NCBI RefSeq assembly: GCF_000002995.4
Contig: NW_025062475.1
Coordinates: 9,614,187 to 9,678,186, forward strand
Direction of reading: 5' to 3'
DNA: 64,000 nt
Source: Brugia malayi
Lineage: Eukaryota; Nematoda; Chromadorea; Rhabditida; Onchocercidae
The notes below the pieces were generated by a model. The model was not told where the DNA came from. It ran no database searches and saw nothing but the letters and a program-made list of their open reading frames with translations. The translations under genes and the position numbers were made by a program. Positions 1 through 19,936 of the stretch are shown here, one piece after another. Numbering within the stretch: the first letter of the stretch is position 1; each line of letters opens with the position of its first letter.

Positions 1-2188
1 CAAGAAAAAAATAGTTTTATACGAAATGTTATTTAAAAAAAAGGAAAAAATTCAAGGCCCTGACATTGACATTTCGCGTACAATCGGTGGGATGGAAATT
101 TTTGAAATTGTGATATCAAATACTGCAATTTTGTTGCATACATGAATAAACCTCAAAAATTTGATGTTTTATTCAAATTAAATTTAATATCTTAAGATTT
201 TGAGCTTATATTAAAGAAGGAGTGATAATTGATTAATGATTAAGAAGTAGCTCTTACTAAATAAATACCCAGTTTTATTCAAAAGAAAAGGATCACATTT
301 ATTCATTTATTAAGATAAAAATTAATAAAAAAATTAATAAATGGACAAATGTTAGAAAGGACAAAATGTAGTAGCTATTTCAAAACTCATCTGAACGATT
401 TTAGAAATAAAACAAAAGCATAAATTTTAATTTCAATCCAGTAATAATTCAGTGATTTAATCACTGAATTAGTCGCCCTTACTATTGAATTATAAGCATT
501 TTAACTAATATAATAATGATGATACTAGTAATTTAATAAACACTAAATTCAACATTAATTTAATTTGGTTATTGAGATAGTTATAAAACTCATCTAAATA
601 TCCATTTATTGCTATCAAATTATGACAGATTTTAGTATGAGAAACAAGAGTAACATTATCAACTTAAAGCAAGATTTACCAAAATGAAAAGTTTGAAAAT
701 AGAATCATAGCAAGCTTTAAAAAATATTACGACTTAAGTTTCGAATCAAGCTACCTCATTTAAATTATTTTTTCTTAATTCGAATTATTGAGTCTAATAT
801 AACTTACAAGTGACATTGAGATGTTTCAAAGTTTTCGGAACATGATATGGCAGGACTGGCATCGGTGTTGAAAATCTGATGCAAATTTTCGCTTCCAAAA
901 TTAATGTCACGAAATTATTCACTGCACAAACGACAACCAATTTGTTCTTATTGATCCGAAATTTCCATCAAATTACATATGCCATTGCATATTATGCATA
1001 AGTTAAAGTGTATAAAGCGGGAGAACCTGAAAAATTCTTTAATTGGAAATTTCTTTTTAAAAAGTCGCATATTTATTAAACCAATTACTAAAGTATTAAA
1101 CTTGGTCTTTATTGATAAAAGACTTATACTTTTCAATTTTCATCTGCTATTCAACAGAATAATACCATTCGGTTATTTTATTAGAAATAAACAATTTTCT
1201 TCTTACTGTTTAAAACTTTTCTCGATGAAACAGACGATTTGGATAAAGTACAGAAATATGCTGGTATAGCTAAACAAAAAGAAAACACTTATTGTTGTTC
1301 AATTCAAAATTATATTTCTTTCAAAACGAATATTTGTACAGAAAATACTTTCGCAATTCCTTCGTGGACAAATAATTAACCAACGACATTTCTAAGTTTT
1401 AACTTGAAAAACCTTTAAACCATGAGCAGGAATTCTTGAATTCACTATGGAAATGAATTTCTGATATCCCACACGTCACAGTACAAAGTTACTTATCCTT
1501 TTTCACTGAATTCTTTAGCTTTAATTAACAATTAATACCAATACATTTCTAAATTTTAACTTGAAAAACCTCAATATTTTTTTTTATTAAGTTTTTCACT
1601 AAACAAAGGAAAAATATATTTGCTGACGCAATTTGTTCCATAATTTAAAACATTAAACAACATAATTAGGCGGCCATTACCTATTGATATATTTCATAAC
1701 TTAAAAGTTCCAAATACTTAATTTCATACGAATAACAAGGCACATAATTCCAGTGGAAATATATTTTCCAGGACATCGCAGCGATACTAAGACAATGTTC
1801 TATTGAGATACATAAATTTATTACATGGAGGTAATCACATGGAATTACAGGATTTTTTACTTGATATGGAACAAAAAAGTGTCATTTTCTATGGCTAATT
1901 AATAATACCTGAAATAATGTTCGGAAGTAGATAGAATAATGCAAAATTTTTTGGATCCATCATACCTCACTTCTATGTCCACTTTTTCAATTAATGAAGA
2001 TTTGGTAATGTCCGATCCTAATTTTCTTTTTTCGTGATCCTAATCTTAAGAAGCAGAAGATACAGAACAAAATAATGATGGTAGCTTAATAAATAATAAA
2101 TATAATAAGAAAGCCTTGCAAGGTAAATTAACAATAAAATTAAAGATAGACTTAGAAAAAACAACAATGAAAAAAGTATCAAAATAAA
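1..2188. other. Intergenic, no supported gene
   Basis: AT-rich sequence downstream of the alkyl-DHAP synthase gene. I see no exon chain of a recognisable protein. Open frames here are short, of low complexity and lack family motifs. The only part that resembles an exon is 808-921 on the minus strand, listed separately. Confidence 0.6.
808..921 (-). other. Possible isolated coding exon
   Basis: On the minus strand a TTTGTGCAG acceptor precedes position 921 and a T|GTAAGT donor follows position 808. The 114 bases between them are open in one phase for about 37 codons (reading through NNFVTLILEAKICIRF and STPMPVLPYHVPKTLKHL). I recognise no family and found no matching neighbouring exon. It could be one exon of a gene extending off the left edge, or chance. 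Confidence 0.18.
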
Positions 2189-7330
<5,142 letters not shown>

Positions 7331-7550
7331 TTTGGATGTTTTTCAATAAACTATCGCAGTTGTACACAAACTTAACAAGTCTGAAATAATTAGTACTAAT
7401 TTAGTATTGATAATGGCAACAACAGTAGTAATAATAATAATAGTGATTAATAATAAATAATAATTTTCTTAAATAATTCTTGGAATCAATGAAAAAACCT
7501 TCAAAGAGTTAATATCACTATTATAAAGCAAACAAAAGAAAGATCGACAA

Positions 7551-7571
7551 ATATATATATATATATATATT
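7551..7571. repeat. (AT)n microsatellite
   Basis: An uninterrupted AT dinucleotide run of about ten units in intergenic DNA 5' of ads-1. It is likely to be length-polymorphic. Confidence 0.9.
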
Positions 7572-8984
7572 AAAATTTTCACTCAAACATTACTTTTCCT
7601 TTTTATGTCTCGCCCTTACACTCCTATTCGTCAGCACCAATTTTTTGTTTTTTGTTCATAAAACAACGAAACTCAGTTTGACGAAAAAATTATGAATTTT
7701 AATCTTGCAAAATGATTACTCCCTATCCATGATTATTTATATGTATTTCAATTGAGTGGATCAAGGAACGAAGTGGATCAAGGATCTATTTTAAAGTTTA
7801 AAATTTTTGTGATGCTGCGTCAGTTTTTAACTGATAATGAAATATAATAATAGTGATATAACTTCATTAATTTTAAAAGTACTTTACTAACCACATCCTA
7901 TCATAAAATGGTACAAATTCTCCTTTAATCGTTTCAATTTTCTTTCTTCTAAGAATATTCAGATATCCGTTTCTTGAATCTAACAGTTACTAAATATTTT
8001 TTAATTTGAAGATTAATTTTGTCGATTCAAAATTTTTACGTTAATCCAACTATATCAGTAAACCCATGACTGATTCAATAAATTATTTATTTCGTGAATA
8101 AAAAATTTCTTTCCTTTACTTTTCTTCCTAACATTACTTCTTTCCCTTCCTTTCACTTTCCTATTTCTTATCACTAGCTTCTTACAAATAAAAAAAGATA
8201 AGACAAAAAAGAGAAAAGAAAGAAAATAACCCCACAAAAAAGTAGTATTCCCCAACTAATCTAGTTGCTTATCTAACTTTTTCGTTTCATTTACTCAACC
8301 AATCAGGAAAAAAATGCTTACAGCGGAAATTTTGAACAACTGTAAAATTTTTTAGAATACTCTCTCCATTTTAAAAATATATAAGGCCTCTGTGGAGAGC
8401 AAAATTCTAAATGATATGAAGCAAAAACTGAAATCAAACAATCATTCTTATCAGTGATGTAAATAACTAACTTTTGGTTTGATGCTAAATCAAGAATAGA
8501 AGGAAAAAGGTATACCGTAGATATGAATATTTTGACTCATTCTATTTATATACCAATCCTTTTCCTCTAATTTTACCAAATTTAATCCACCCAGCACTCA
8601 AGACAACGTTTGATTCATTTCTCAGAAAAAATAATAAAATATTAATTACTGTCCGATTGAAGGCCACTTTGAATCACAAATAGATTTCCACTCCGACACA
8701 AAATGGAATATATAAATCCTCCCATGTTTAATATCCCTCATCAAAAAAAAAACTAGCCCCTCTACCACTTATAAATCTCGTCTCTCAAAAAGACTGAGCC
8801 CACTTATTATACTACGAAAATCTGCAGAGGGCGAGCATTTATCCTTTCAAACAATATTTCTGTTGTGTATATCAGCCTATCAATTCGAAATTCCAAAATT
8901 CCATAATCGTATATTTTGACACAACATATTAAGCCAGTTATACAGTCTAAATGCATAGCTACGAGGAATGAAGAATTGCCAACA

Positions 8985-8990
8985 TTTATT
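8985..8990 (-). terminator. Probable poly(A) signal of rpl-12
   Basis: AATAAA on the minus strand, 76 bases past the rpl-12 stop codon. This is a normal distance for a compact nematode 3' UTR. Confidence 0.55.
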
Positions 8991-9065
8991 CAGAAAAACT
9001 CAATCCAATTTCAAACAACACAAAAAAAGGACAACGAAAAATAGAAACACAAAATCATCTGCCAG

Positions 9066-11109
<2,044 letters not shown>

Positions 11110-11443
11110 CCTCCAATGAACACACTTTCAGCAGCTATACAACCCAAAACTAACTTTTTTTAACGGCCTAAAAATGCCAAACGTAACGAATCTCAATGCA
11201 ACTCACACGTCCCAGCGAGATCTGCATTACATTACCAACCCCAAAATCCAGACCCACCCCTACGATGCGTCGTTTTTATGACAATTTGCGCCGCCTCCGG
11301 CTTATACAGTCAGTTACTCTCCCGGGACATTCTATAACTGTCAAAGAATCCTCTCGCAAAGTTAAGGATTAAATCTCGGGTTCTCCACCTTCATGCCTAA
11401 TGTATGACGATCCTTGATTGAATTCCCTATCGGCCTCCATAAT
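11110..11443. other. Intergenic gap with L12 promoter or intercistronic region
   Basis: 334 bp between the small hypothetical gene and rpl-12, both on the minus strand. The stretch 11220-11340 is less AT-rich than its surroundings. I see no ORF, RNA gene or recognised motif. The size would suit either an intercistronic spacer or a short promoter. Confidence 0.5.
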
Positions 11444-11755
11444 TCAACCAAAATACTTTATCAGGAATCGACCATAAAATTTTGCGTTCATTGTAGTCAG
11501 TAATACTTCGTATACAGGAATTCCACCAGTGAATTCTCCATAATCACGAGTTAACAAGGAATGAATTGGCATTTCTGAAAGATCTCCAACCCGCAAACAC
11601 TAGAAGAGTTGGCAACAATAAAAATATTGATCCATATAACAACAGAAAATATATTATGTTTCAATACGGATTTCGGATCAAACAATGACACATATACAGT
11701 GAAGTCCAAAGCTTACACTAGCGAGACAATACGAGCATTTACTAGATTGCGACAT
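11444..11755 (-). CDS. Small protein of unknown function (64 aa, 2 exons)
   Basis: I do not recognise this protein. Exon 1 is 11717-11755 and exon 2 is 11444-11599. The intron is bounded by AGT|GTAAGC and TTCTAG and keeps the frame open. It begins MSQSSKCSYCLASCLRVGD with one CxxC pair, then MPIHSLLTRDYGEFTGGIP and a hydrophobic stretch, and ends with KFYGRFLIKYFG. No signal peptide or clear membrane helix is visible. It lies 236 bp after the CAF1 stop and 334 bp before the L12 start, all on one strand, which fits the middle cistron of an operon. A zinc-binding role from the CxxC would be speculation. It could also be the 5' part of a longer alternatively spliced gene. Confidence 0.55.
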
Positions 11756-11991
11756 TTTCCCGTCATATATTAACCAACAGTCACTTTCACTGATAAATGA
11801 TAGCATTTAAGGATTGGCACTGAATAGCCACTGGATCAAAAAAGAAATTACAATTTGAAATATATAGAAAATTTTCCTTTTTTAAATCTCGCAAGTAAAC
11901 AGCGCATTATTTACAGTTGTAAACAACATCATGATCTGATTCAGAGAAGAATATTAAAGCTACTATCTTAAGAATTTAAGAAAAGAAGTTA

Positions 11992-14006
11992 TCATGTTGC
12001 TTCTGGTGTCGACGATTGCTGTGGTTCGGGAGTTGATGATGAATCCGTCATTTGCACAAATGGTGCACCTGATGATAGCGTATTTCCGAGACCGTACAGA
12101 TGTCCTTCAACCGTTGGCGCAACCTGAAGTGATGACAATTACTATTGCTAATAAATAATCAAGAACAACAGACAGAAGAAATCAAAATGGGCAATTTCAT
12201 ACTGCCGGTTCTCCAAATTCACTAATTATATATAGGTGATGTATAAAGGGTAATACTGCAAACAAATTTCAGCACTTTTAAGTCTAACTTACGCTCAATT
12301 CTACAATCTCCCTATTAATATCATCTTCATTTCCTATCCTTTTCATTAATTTATGATAGATGCTTTCATCCTGAACCTACCATCTAAGCAGAAAAAAATC
12401 ACCTGATCCCAAGTATCCTCAAAAAAACGCTCCTTAATTTTAAAAAATGTTTGCGCAGTGAGTAATGAATCAGAACCCGCTTGATGTTGTTGTCCTTTCC
12501 GAATCACTTTTAGCTGATCAGCAAGCTGAAAATTGTATAACAGAGCTGAAACACAGGAGGATTGTGAAATGATTCACAAGATCTTAATCATTTACATTTT
12601 AAGAGTTTAAAAAACTCTAAAATCAGAAAAAAAAAAGTCGCTAAAAGGAAAGTAAACTGTTTATCTCACTAATGCAAGTAGATTTCATGCAAAATTGAGT
12701 GGTATTATTACCGAAAGAAAATACACGATCCATCTGCATAGTAATGGGATTGCAAGTTTGCTTCGGTGAAAGCAAGAAATGCTATATCTAGATGAGTTAA
12801 GTGTCGTTGTTTTAGAAATAGTAATTTATAAACAAGATGAAGTGAAACAAAGAGAAAATTAGTAGTCATTCGGTAATGGACAAACCTCTTGCAAACCGCC
12901 TCTCAATTTTGCATTCACTAAGCCTGGATGTTTCAATAGCATTTTTAAGTCATAACTGCACGGGAAAAGTTTACGATGGTATTGAAAGAACTGTGATTCT
13001 TCCTTGGGTAATTCCGAAAGCAGAATAGAACGCATGAGGTATCCAAAGTCGTAACCACTATGGAACGTTAACCACGTAATATGTTCATCAACAATTAAAC
13101 CTGATGTCGTAAGTAGTTCACCAAAATCGGCCATCCGTATTCCTTCAACCTATAAATAAAATAAACTCTCATATCATATACAGCACACACCATAGTGCCA
13201 GCTAAGATTGCAAACATATAATCCACCAGATATATGAATATATGAAAGTTCAGAACTAGAGAGATGCTTTCCTATGTTAAAATACAAGAAGGAAAACAAC
13301 AAGAACAAGCTATATGTTAAGTCAAACAAATCTAGGTCTTCTTTCCATTCATATTTAAAACAGTTCACCTACACTAATCTTACTAACTTGGCTGTCACAT
13401 CAGAAGCTTACTTGATGTCGTCCAAAATCTATGCCAGCATTACGTAACAAATCGACGCTGTCTTGTGAATACATATCATCATTTAAAGAAAACTGAAAAT
13501 TAAACTGCCATACATCACCCGTCGGTGGCATGTTACCTTCTTTATCCAACAAAGCAAATCCAACCTGGATCAATTTTAACATATTTACATTGCAGGAAAC
13601 CTGAAAAAAAAAAAAAAAAAAAAAAAACGCCTGGAATCTTAGTTATGAATACATACAGAAGGATTTGTTCCGAAAACAATCAAAAAGAAAAATTAAGTGA
13701 AAAAACTGCTAGTAAATTACCTGTTGATAGTTGAAATCTTCCTTACTTTTGAATTGTCCTAAAGGTGTAGCAACTACACCTGGAAATTCCGTATCCATTG
13801 CAACAAATGGGTAATTTTTGACTGTATCCCGTATTCGCTTGAACTCCTACAAGAATTATTTTTACATATTATGCACAAGAAAACTTAAACTTTTTTGCAA
13901 AAACAATCATTCTAAAATAACAAAAAAAAAAAAATTATTTAGAAAACCTCACCTCTTCCAAATTGTTCGCCCAAACATCGTGGATCTTCACTTCGGGATC
14001 GTTCAT
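11992..14006 (-). CDS. ccf-1: CCR4-NOT deadenylase subunit CAF1 (CNOT7/8, POP2), 6 exons
   Basis: DEDD-type 3'-5' exonuclease of the CCR4-NOT complex that removes mRNA poly(A) tails. Exons (minus): 13953-14006, 13721-13846, 13412-13600, 12886-13149, 12403-12525, 11992-12123; 295 residues, usual for the family. It starts MNDPEVKIHDVWANNLEEE. The catalytic residues are visible: D36 and E38 in AMDTEFPG, D157 in HSGYDFGYL, and H225 with D230 in QQHQAGSDSLL. GHLYGLG near the end is also family-typical. The C-terminus carries a short Ser/Thr/Pro-rich tail (TDSSSTPEPQQSSTPEAT). An ATG four bases further upstream is out of frame, so 14006 is the start. It may be the first cistron of a group with the small gene and rpl-12. 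Confidence 0.97.
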
Positions 14007-14682
14007 TCATGCAAACTTTTTAATTACCAAAAATTTTGCAATTAGGAAAAATCCCCTGCAATTATCAAGGTTATTCTCATTTTTGCATTTTGTAAATCTA
14101 TTTTTTGCGAAAATACAACTCTGCACTTATAATAAAATTCCACAGTCGATTATTCCTTACCATCGATAACAGCGAATAACAGACTGAACGTCCTATTCGT
14201 TACACACATAATTAGATAAACTTTTGACGGCATAAAAGGGAAAAATTAAATGAAAACTTAATCTGTTTAGGGATCTCATTACAGATAGTAAATATAGATC
14301 CCTGTATAAACTCAAAGCGGTTAATGAAACTAAACCATATGACCTACGTTTGCTGTTAAATATGCCAGTATTTTAGTTATCATGATCAAGGAAGGAGTGC
14401 TGTGAACTTATAAAATATCTGAGAATACTACCAAAACGGATTTAACCGCAAAATCAGTTTTAAAAGTAATTATTGAATTTTTATACATAAAAAAAAAAAA
14501 AAAAAAAAAATACGAACTTAACAAATTTCCAAACTTATAAAACAAAGAACCCGTAGAGTATATAAAAACAATACATAGAATATATAAAACGATTATCATT
14601 CAATGCAATTCACTGATTTAACAAATTAAATTTGAAAACTCAAAGGTCTAAAACATCAAATGACAGTGATAATAAAAATACC
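14007..14682. other. Intergenic region between ccf-1 and the S2P gene
   Basis: 676 bp of AT-rich DNA with a 20-base A run near 14490. No exon or RNA gene is visible. It holds the 5' flank of ccf-1 and the 3' UTR of the site-2 protease gene. Confidence 0.6.
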
Positions 14683-17600
14683 CTATACAATATGTTTATA
14701 TAACTTCCATATTGCGAGGGTGAAATTTACAGCTAAAAGTGTCGTTCCATATGTCAGGACCAGTCGTTTTATTAATCGTCGTCTTCTAAAACAAGCCAAT
14801 GAAAATATTTTTTTCCCTTCGATTTTGACATTACTTTACGATTAACTGACAAATGCACGAAAACTTTGGCAAAAACAGTGAAAAGTCTACAGTTCTGTAA
14901 ATTTAACTGAAGATAGTACTCTCCCTAATTTCAGAGCACGCTAACAAGAAAACATATTGCAAGAAGCTTGAAGGTCTCCCAAAACAAGAAAATAAGACTC
15001 CTATATTTCTTTTCTAAAGAACCGAAAAAAAAATTTCTAAAAAATTCCAATTTTCCAACATTTGTTTTCAGTACGGAATCTATATTTAAATAAACTTCAG
15101 TTTAAAAAAAAAAAAAAAAACCTCGGTCTCAGCTTGCTGAACATAAAATCCACAAAATTAGAGAAAATATATTGCCCATCAAGAAAAATGCAAGGTGTCG
15201 CATTGATAACAGCAAAAGCTAGAAAAATGAAAATCGAAAAATATTGAGTTCAAAAATTTTAAACATTTGTTGTCAATTCAATAAAAAATCACAAATTCAA
15301 AACAGCAAACTATAGGAAAAGAAACGAAAAATAAAAGACAAAACAAACCGAGGGAAAATGTGAAGATATATTTTGTCCCTAACTCAATAAAGTAAGGTAT
15401 AAATGTTGATATGATTGGTAACCGAGGTATGTAATTGCTCACTTGTACATGAAATTCCAACTGTAAAAAAAGAATCGTTTCTTCGGAAGTAAAATTATCT
15501 ATTGAACTATCCAAACTTTTTTTTTACAACATATTTTCATATCAAAACTCCCAGAATATACTGTTTTTCATGAATATGCTAATACTTGATCTCCTCTTAC
15601 TTGAATGCACCCGAGAATAGCGAACTTCTTGGATTAAATTGCATTAACTGTAATCACTGTTCTTATTTCTCTAGAAAAAAAAAGGAAAAATTTGGTGCTT
15701 TCTTTAATGTTAGGTGATGTGAAACCAATACACGTGCAGAACATGTCTTACGCTATATTTCAATCAATGCCTCTTCGAACAACTTAAATAACGATAATAC
15801 TACTGAAAATGAACAGCTACTGAATTTCCAATACGGAAATTATTGCAACGTCATATTCAAGCAATTACCTCCCTGGCGTAGCCTACATAGAGAATTACAC
15901 GCGATGTATTCCCAATCGAAATTCTCATAAATGACATATTGCCTAAAACAGCAGGGAAAACGCAAGATGAGTGAATGGTTCTCAATCTTCCATTTGTGTC
16001 CACGCAATTTTCAGTAGAACTGCAAAACTGTAAATCTGCAAATTTTCAGTCTTAGACGATTTCATTTTCACGGATTCTATCACAAATCTTCCAAAATTTA
16101 ACTTGCTGATTTATTTTCTCAAAAATTACAAGAATAATTAGATTATTGAGTTATCTTTAACGAACCTGCTGTATATCTCGCTGATAAACATGAGCATATT
16201 TTCGCAGAGAAATACTCCAATAATTCATGACTTCGTTTTTTAGCTAAATTTTATAAATATTGGAAGACGATGTGAAAAAAAAAAAAAAATTACGCAGAAT
16301 CTTGTTGACAATGTTCCAAAGTAGACAGAAAAAACAAAAATATGCAGCAAGACAAGATGAGTGAATGGTCAATTCATCGATAGTGTCATCATAATTATAA
16401 ATACAAATAAATACGACATGTAAGATAAAATCAAAACATACGGATGGTATGCATCCAATCACGCACGTAAAAGCACATATGCGAAGCTGAATTACCCCAT
16501 GTTGAGTTGTGACAACAATCCAATTCATTCCCTACTAACTGCATCTAAAATGACTAATATTTTCGCGCTGTTACTGTCGTCTGAAAGCAGCTCTTTACAG
16601 AGTGTTTTTACCGAAGAAAATTATATCTCCTGACTTTCAAAATGAACAAACTAACCACCAAAGCCAAATAACATAATGGTTAATAACCATTAGTTATTAT
16701 AATTTCAGAGAACACAGGTAAATTTCGCTCCACAGTAGCAGACAAACCAAACGATAACCAGTTATTAAAAAAGATAATATGACAAAAATCCAATAAGACA
16801 TAGAAAATAACAAATAACTGAAAAAACCTCATTTGCCATATTCTCCGCAATTATGTCATCTGGTACGCAAAATCCCGAATTAGTATATTTTATTGTCGTC
16901 AGACATCGATTCCAATCATTAATATTGCTTACATCACAATCATTTATTGCCTGGATAACATTGCCTTTGTGTAAACCAACTGGTCCTGATATAGGAGAAT
17001 CCTTTTGAAGACCTGAAATCCACAGCAACATTTCCAGAGAATTTCACCATGTAACTATATAAAGTAAATTTTCTAATCACACTAATATCTGTATGAAATG
17101 TACCCCAACCATTGACTAACACATACTTTCTTCTCATACAATATATAATCTCTAACAAAACAATGGTTCATTGGTTGACATCATAAACCTTCTTAAAAAA
17201 AAGAATTTGATATCACATATGGCTTATGACTATTTCATTATTATGAAGTTCACTGCAGCGATTGCATACCTTTTCTATAAGCACACAGTTACTATAATAT
17301 TTACAGCGAGAAGACTTCATCAAACTAAAGTTTCAAATAATTCAAAAATAATTTTGCTTATTTCCATAACAAAATTAATAATTCAACGAACTTTCAATGT
17401 AAACACCCGCATCAGACATATACAATGGTGAAACAATGAAAGAAGTAGATTCGTGAAGTATCCATGCAAATAATGCAAATACTAAATTATGCCATATTCC
17501 CGCGCAACTGATTCGCAGTTTTTGTATAGACGATAAACGACCTAAGGGAAACAGTGATGATTCATACCTGTGCAAATTTAAATAATACTCAAGTGATGAA

Positions 17601-19392
17601 AGCATTGTCATTTTTTTTCAAATCCTTATATTTAGGAAAATGTTTCATATTCTTTCATTTTCTCAATATATTTTTATTTAAGTGGAAACTTGCACAATTT
17701 GGTAAAATCTTTCGAAAATGAGGAAAAAAATTTTCAGCGTCATGAATATATTGCTATGTTTTTTAATTTTATAACTATTGAACATAAATGAATTAAGAAA
17801 CAAGTACTTTCTTTAAAACGCAAAGTAACCTTACAAAGAGCAAAAACTCACGCATTGCCACAGCATCAATTTCAACGTAAGCACCAAAATATATGGCGAA
17901 AAGGATGAAACCCATACTTGTAACCGGAACATTAATACTTAGTGCTGCTAACATATGTCCCATTTCATGAACTACTACTGCGACCAACAAAACTACAACA
18001 TATAGCGGTACTTGTGTCCATGGAATGTTCCAACCAGGGATTATAAACTTCAAACCATCTGAAAGAAGCAGGTTAACTTGAAACACTGCATGGGAATTGT
18101 TTCTGTGTTGCCTTTATAAATGAAACAAATATGAACAAAATATCGAATAATTAGTTACTGTTTTGTATAGTAATATGTACAATAACTACTAGTCAATAAG
18201 TTTTCATAAAAATAATTCCTTAAACACAACTTATCTGACATTCATAGGAAACACAGCAAAAACTGGAGATGAGGAGAGGAATTACGTTAAAATGAAATGA
18301 AACTGCTAACCATCTTCTTTGATGAATTCCTTCCTAAATGTAGCAGGTTCCAATTGATAAACAACATCTGAAGCAAATGAATGGAAGTATTCGAACCACC
18401 ACGAAGTTATTTCGATCACAGTGCTCCTTGAAAGATATAAGGTAACTCCAAACAAACAAATTATAGCCGAAATAATCCCAATGGTGAACCAAATTGTAAG
18501 TAGACATGAGAGTGAATTATTTTGTGCAAATGTTTTAAGTATTGTGCATGGTGATCGAATAGGAACAAAACGAATCTGAAAAGTAATCTAAATTTTATTG
18601 TTATGTAATAATATCTCTAGTTTCATATCTAATATGATATTTTAGGTAACTAACTTTATCAGATAAAGAAACCATCTTTGTCTGAGAAACAAAAAAATAA
18701 TCTTATTGTTTAAACATCCAAACAAACAATACTACTTAAGTATCTTGTTATCCAAACATTTCGTGAAATTCAACAAAATCCTGCTGTTCACCATCCGAAA
18801 AATAAACCTTATTACATGATATTTTAAATCCTAACTTCTTTCCATAATCTCTATGAAATGGTAACCCTACTAAAACATTAACAAATATAAAAAGTATTCA
18901 CTGACGCCTAATATACATTGTACAATATGTAGTGTAATATTATACAGTGGTTTTTTTGATATAACAAGACAGTGGATATGTTTACAAATTCATGTTTGAT
19001 TATTTTAATATTCCGTTATCAACCAATCTAATCATTTCAGCATTATCATCATCCTTAAAAATAAATTATTACAGAAAAAAAATTAAATATTATTAATGTG
19101 ACAAAATCAGCACTTTGATCATTGTTAACTTCTAATCAATTTTATTTTTCAATTTTTTTGGATACTAAAATTAAAAATATTAATTTGAGTTGATAAAAGT
19201 TACAACACTGTTAACCTGAAAAAGCGTAACAATTAATTCATATCGTTCAACAAATGCCATATACACTGGTATATGAAGTGATCGAAGAAAATAATCCAAT
19301 AAATTAATCGTACTCCAAAATGCCATAAACCAAGCCAAAATTGTGAACAACATTTGGAATGCGAAAAGGTAGCAATAATAACTGACAGACAT
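14683..19392 (-). CDS. mbtps2: Site-2 protease (MBTPS2/S2P), 10 exons
   Basis: Golgi intramembrane zinc metalloprotease that cuts SREBP- and ATF6-type membrane transcription factors. Exons (minus): 19216-19392, 18311-18575, about 17830-18058, 17392-17567, 16828-17012, 16442-16544, 15869-16035, 15349-15460, 15122-15218, 14683-14785; about 537 residues (human 519). Motifs: HEMGH (residues 177-181) with the zinc ligands and Glu; KLRISCAGIWHNLVFAL; a PDZ-like luminal part (GLHKGNVIQAINDCDVSNIN); a Cys-rich loop (DCCHNST..., FCSSTENC); VSNYIPRLPI; and INATPCIFLDGQY with the third zinc ligand Asp. A last helix ends at LAIWKLYKHIV. The 3' edge of exon 3 is uncertain: an AG|GTTACT donor at 17830 or a GC donor at 17854 both keep phase. 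Intron 6 holds a copy of part of exon 7. Confidence 0.95.
16353..16369 (-). repeat. Copy of an S2P exon 7 segment inside intron 6
   Basis: Seventeen bases identical to 15963-15979, which lies within exon 7 and encodes TIHSSC on the minus strand. The copy lies 390 bp away in the preceding intron and still reads TIHSSC. It looks like a remnant of a local duplication. Confidence 0.55.
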
Positions 19393-19596
19393 CCATTCGT
19401 AGTAATAGCAATAATTTATTAATAATGCAAACTTCGCCGTAGTTTCAAATCATTTCATGATTAATCAGTAATAGTTAATATTTCTCCGTTATTCATTCAA
19501 TTTAATCTACCACACTAAAATTAAAATTAAATTTAAGATATATAAATAGCTCACTCAAAGTAGAACAATCAATTCCATCATCATCAATAATTCTTT

Positions 19597-19790
19597 GCTA
19601 AATCCTCTCTCTCTTCCTCTCTCCTTACGATCACTTCTAGCATTCATCTCTTCTCTCATATTCCTCTCGTTCACATCACATCTACTCATTCACTGTCCAC
19701 TCCTACACATCCCACCCACTGATCTACTCCCACGCACTGTCACATCTCACTCCCACACATCTACATCTCTTGACCACGCCCATCACATAT
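19597..19790. repeat. Pyrimidine/C-rich tract
   Basis: A stretch made almost wholly of short CT-, CA- and CCCAC-type words, unlike the AT-rich surroundings. On the minus strand it is a purine-rich tract about 0.2 kb upstream of the S2P start. It could be degenerate simple repeat or promoter sequence. No regular unit length is clear. Confidence 0.55.
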
Positions 19791-19936
19791 TTCGTTACAC
19801 TAACAATGTCACTGTGTAACATTGCAAATGCAAAGCTTTCTTGGACCTGTTTTATCTTTCACGTAGTATTTTACGTTTCACAGAAAAATTTCCGATTATT
19901 TGGTTTTCTTAAATCAGTGCATGGTGACGGTAATAA

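Larger units (their letters stand above)
7331..9065. other. Intergenic region between ads-1 and rpl-12
   Basis: About 1.7 kb of AT-rich DNA, holding the 5' flank of the alkyl-DHAP synthase gene and the 3' flank of rpl-12. It contains a short AT dinucleotide run and a probable poly(A) signal for rpl-12 (listed separately). The minus ORF 8055-8255 is low-complexity Lys/Arg/Phe-rich sequence without splice partners, so I do not call it. Confidence 0.6.

Noticed and set aside
59..145. Plus-strand open stretch PDIDISRTIGGMEIFEIV near the left edge
   Set aside because: Only about 28 codons, with no convincing splice site and no known family. It could be an exon of a gene outside the window but cannot be supported.
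979..1269. 96-codon plus-strand ORF
   Set aside because: Low-complexity Phe/Ile/Lys/Asn-rich translation of AT-rich DNA, with no motif or splice partner.
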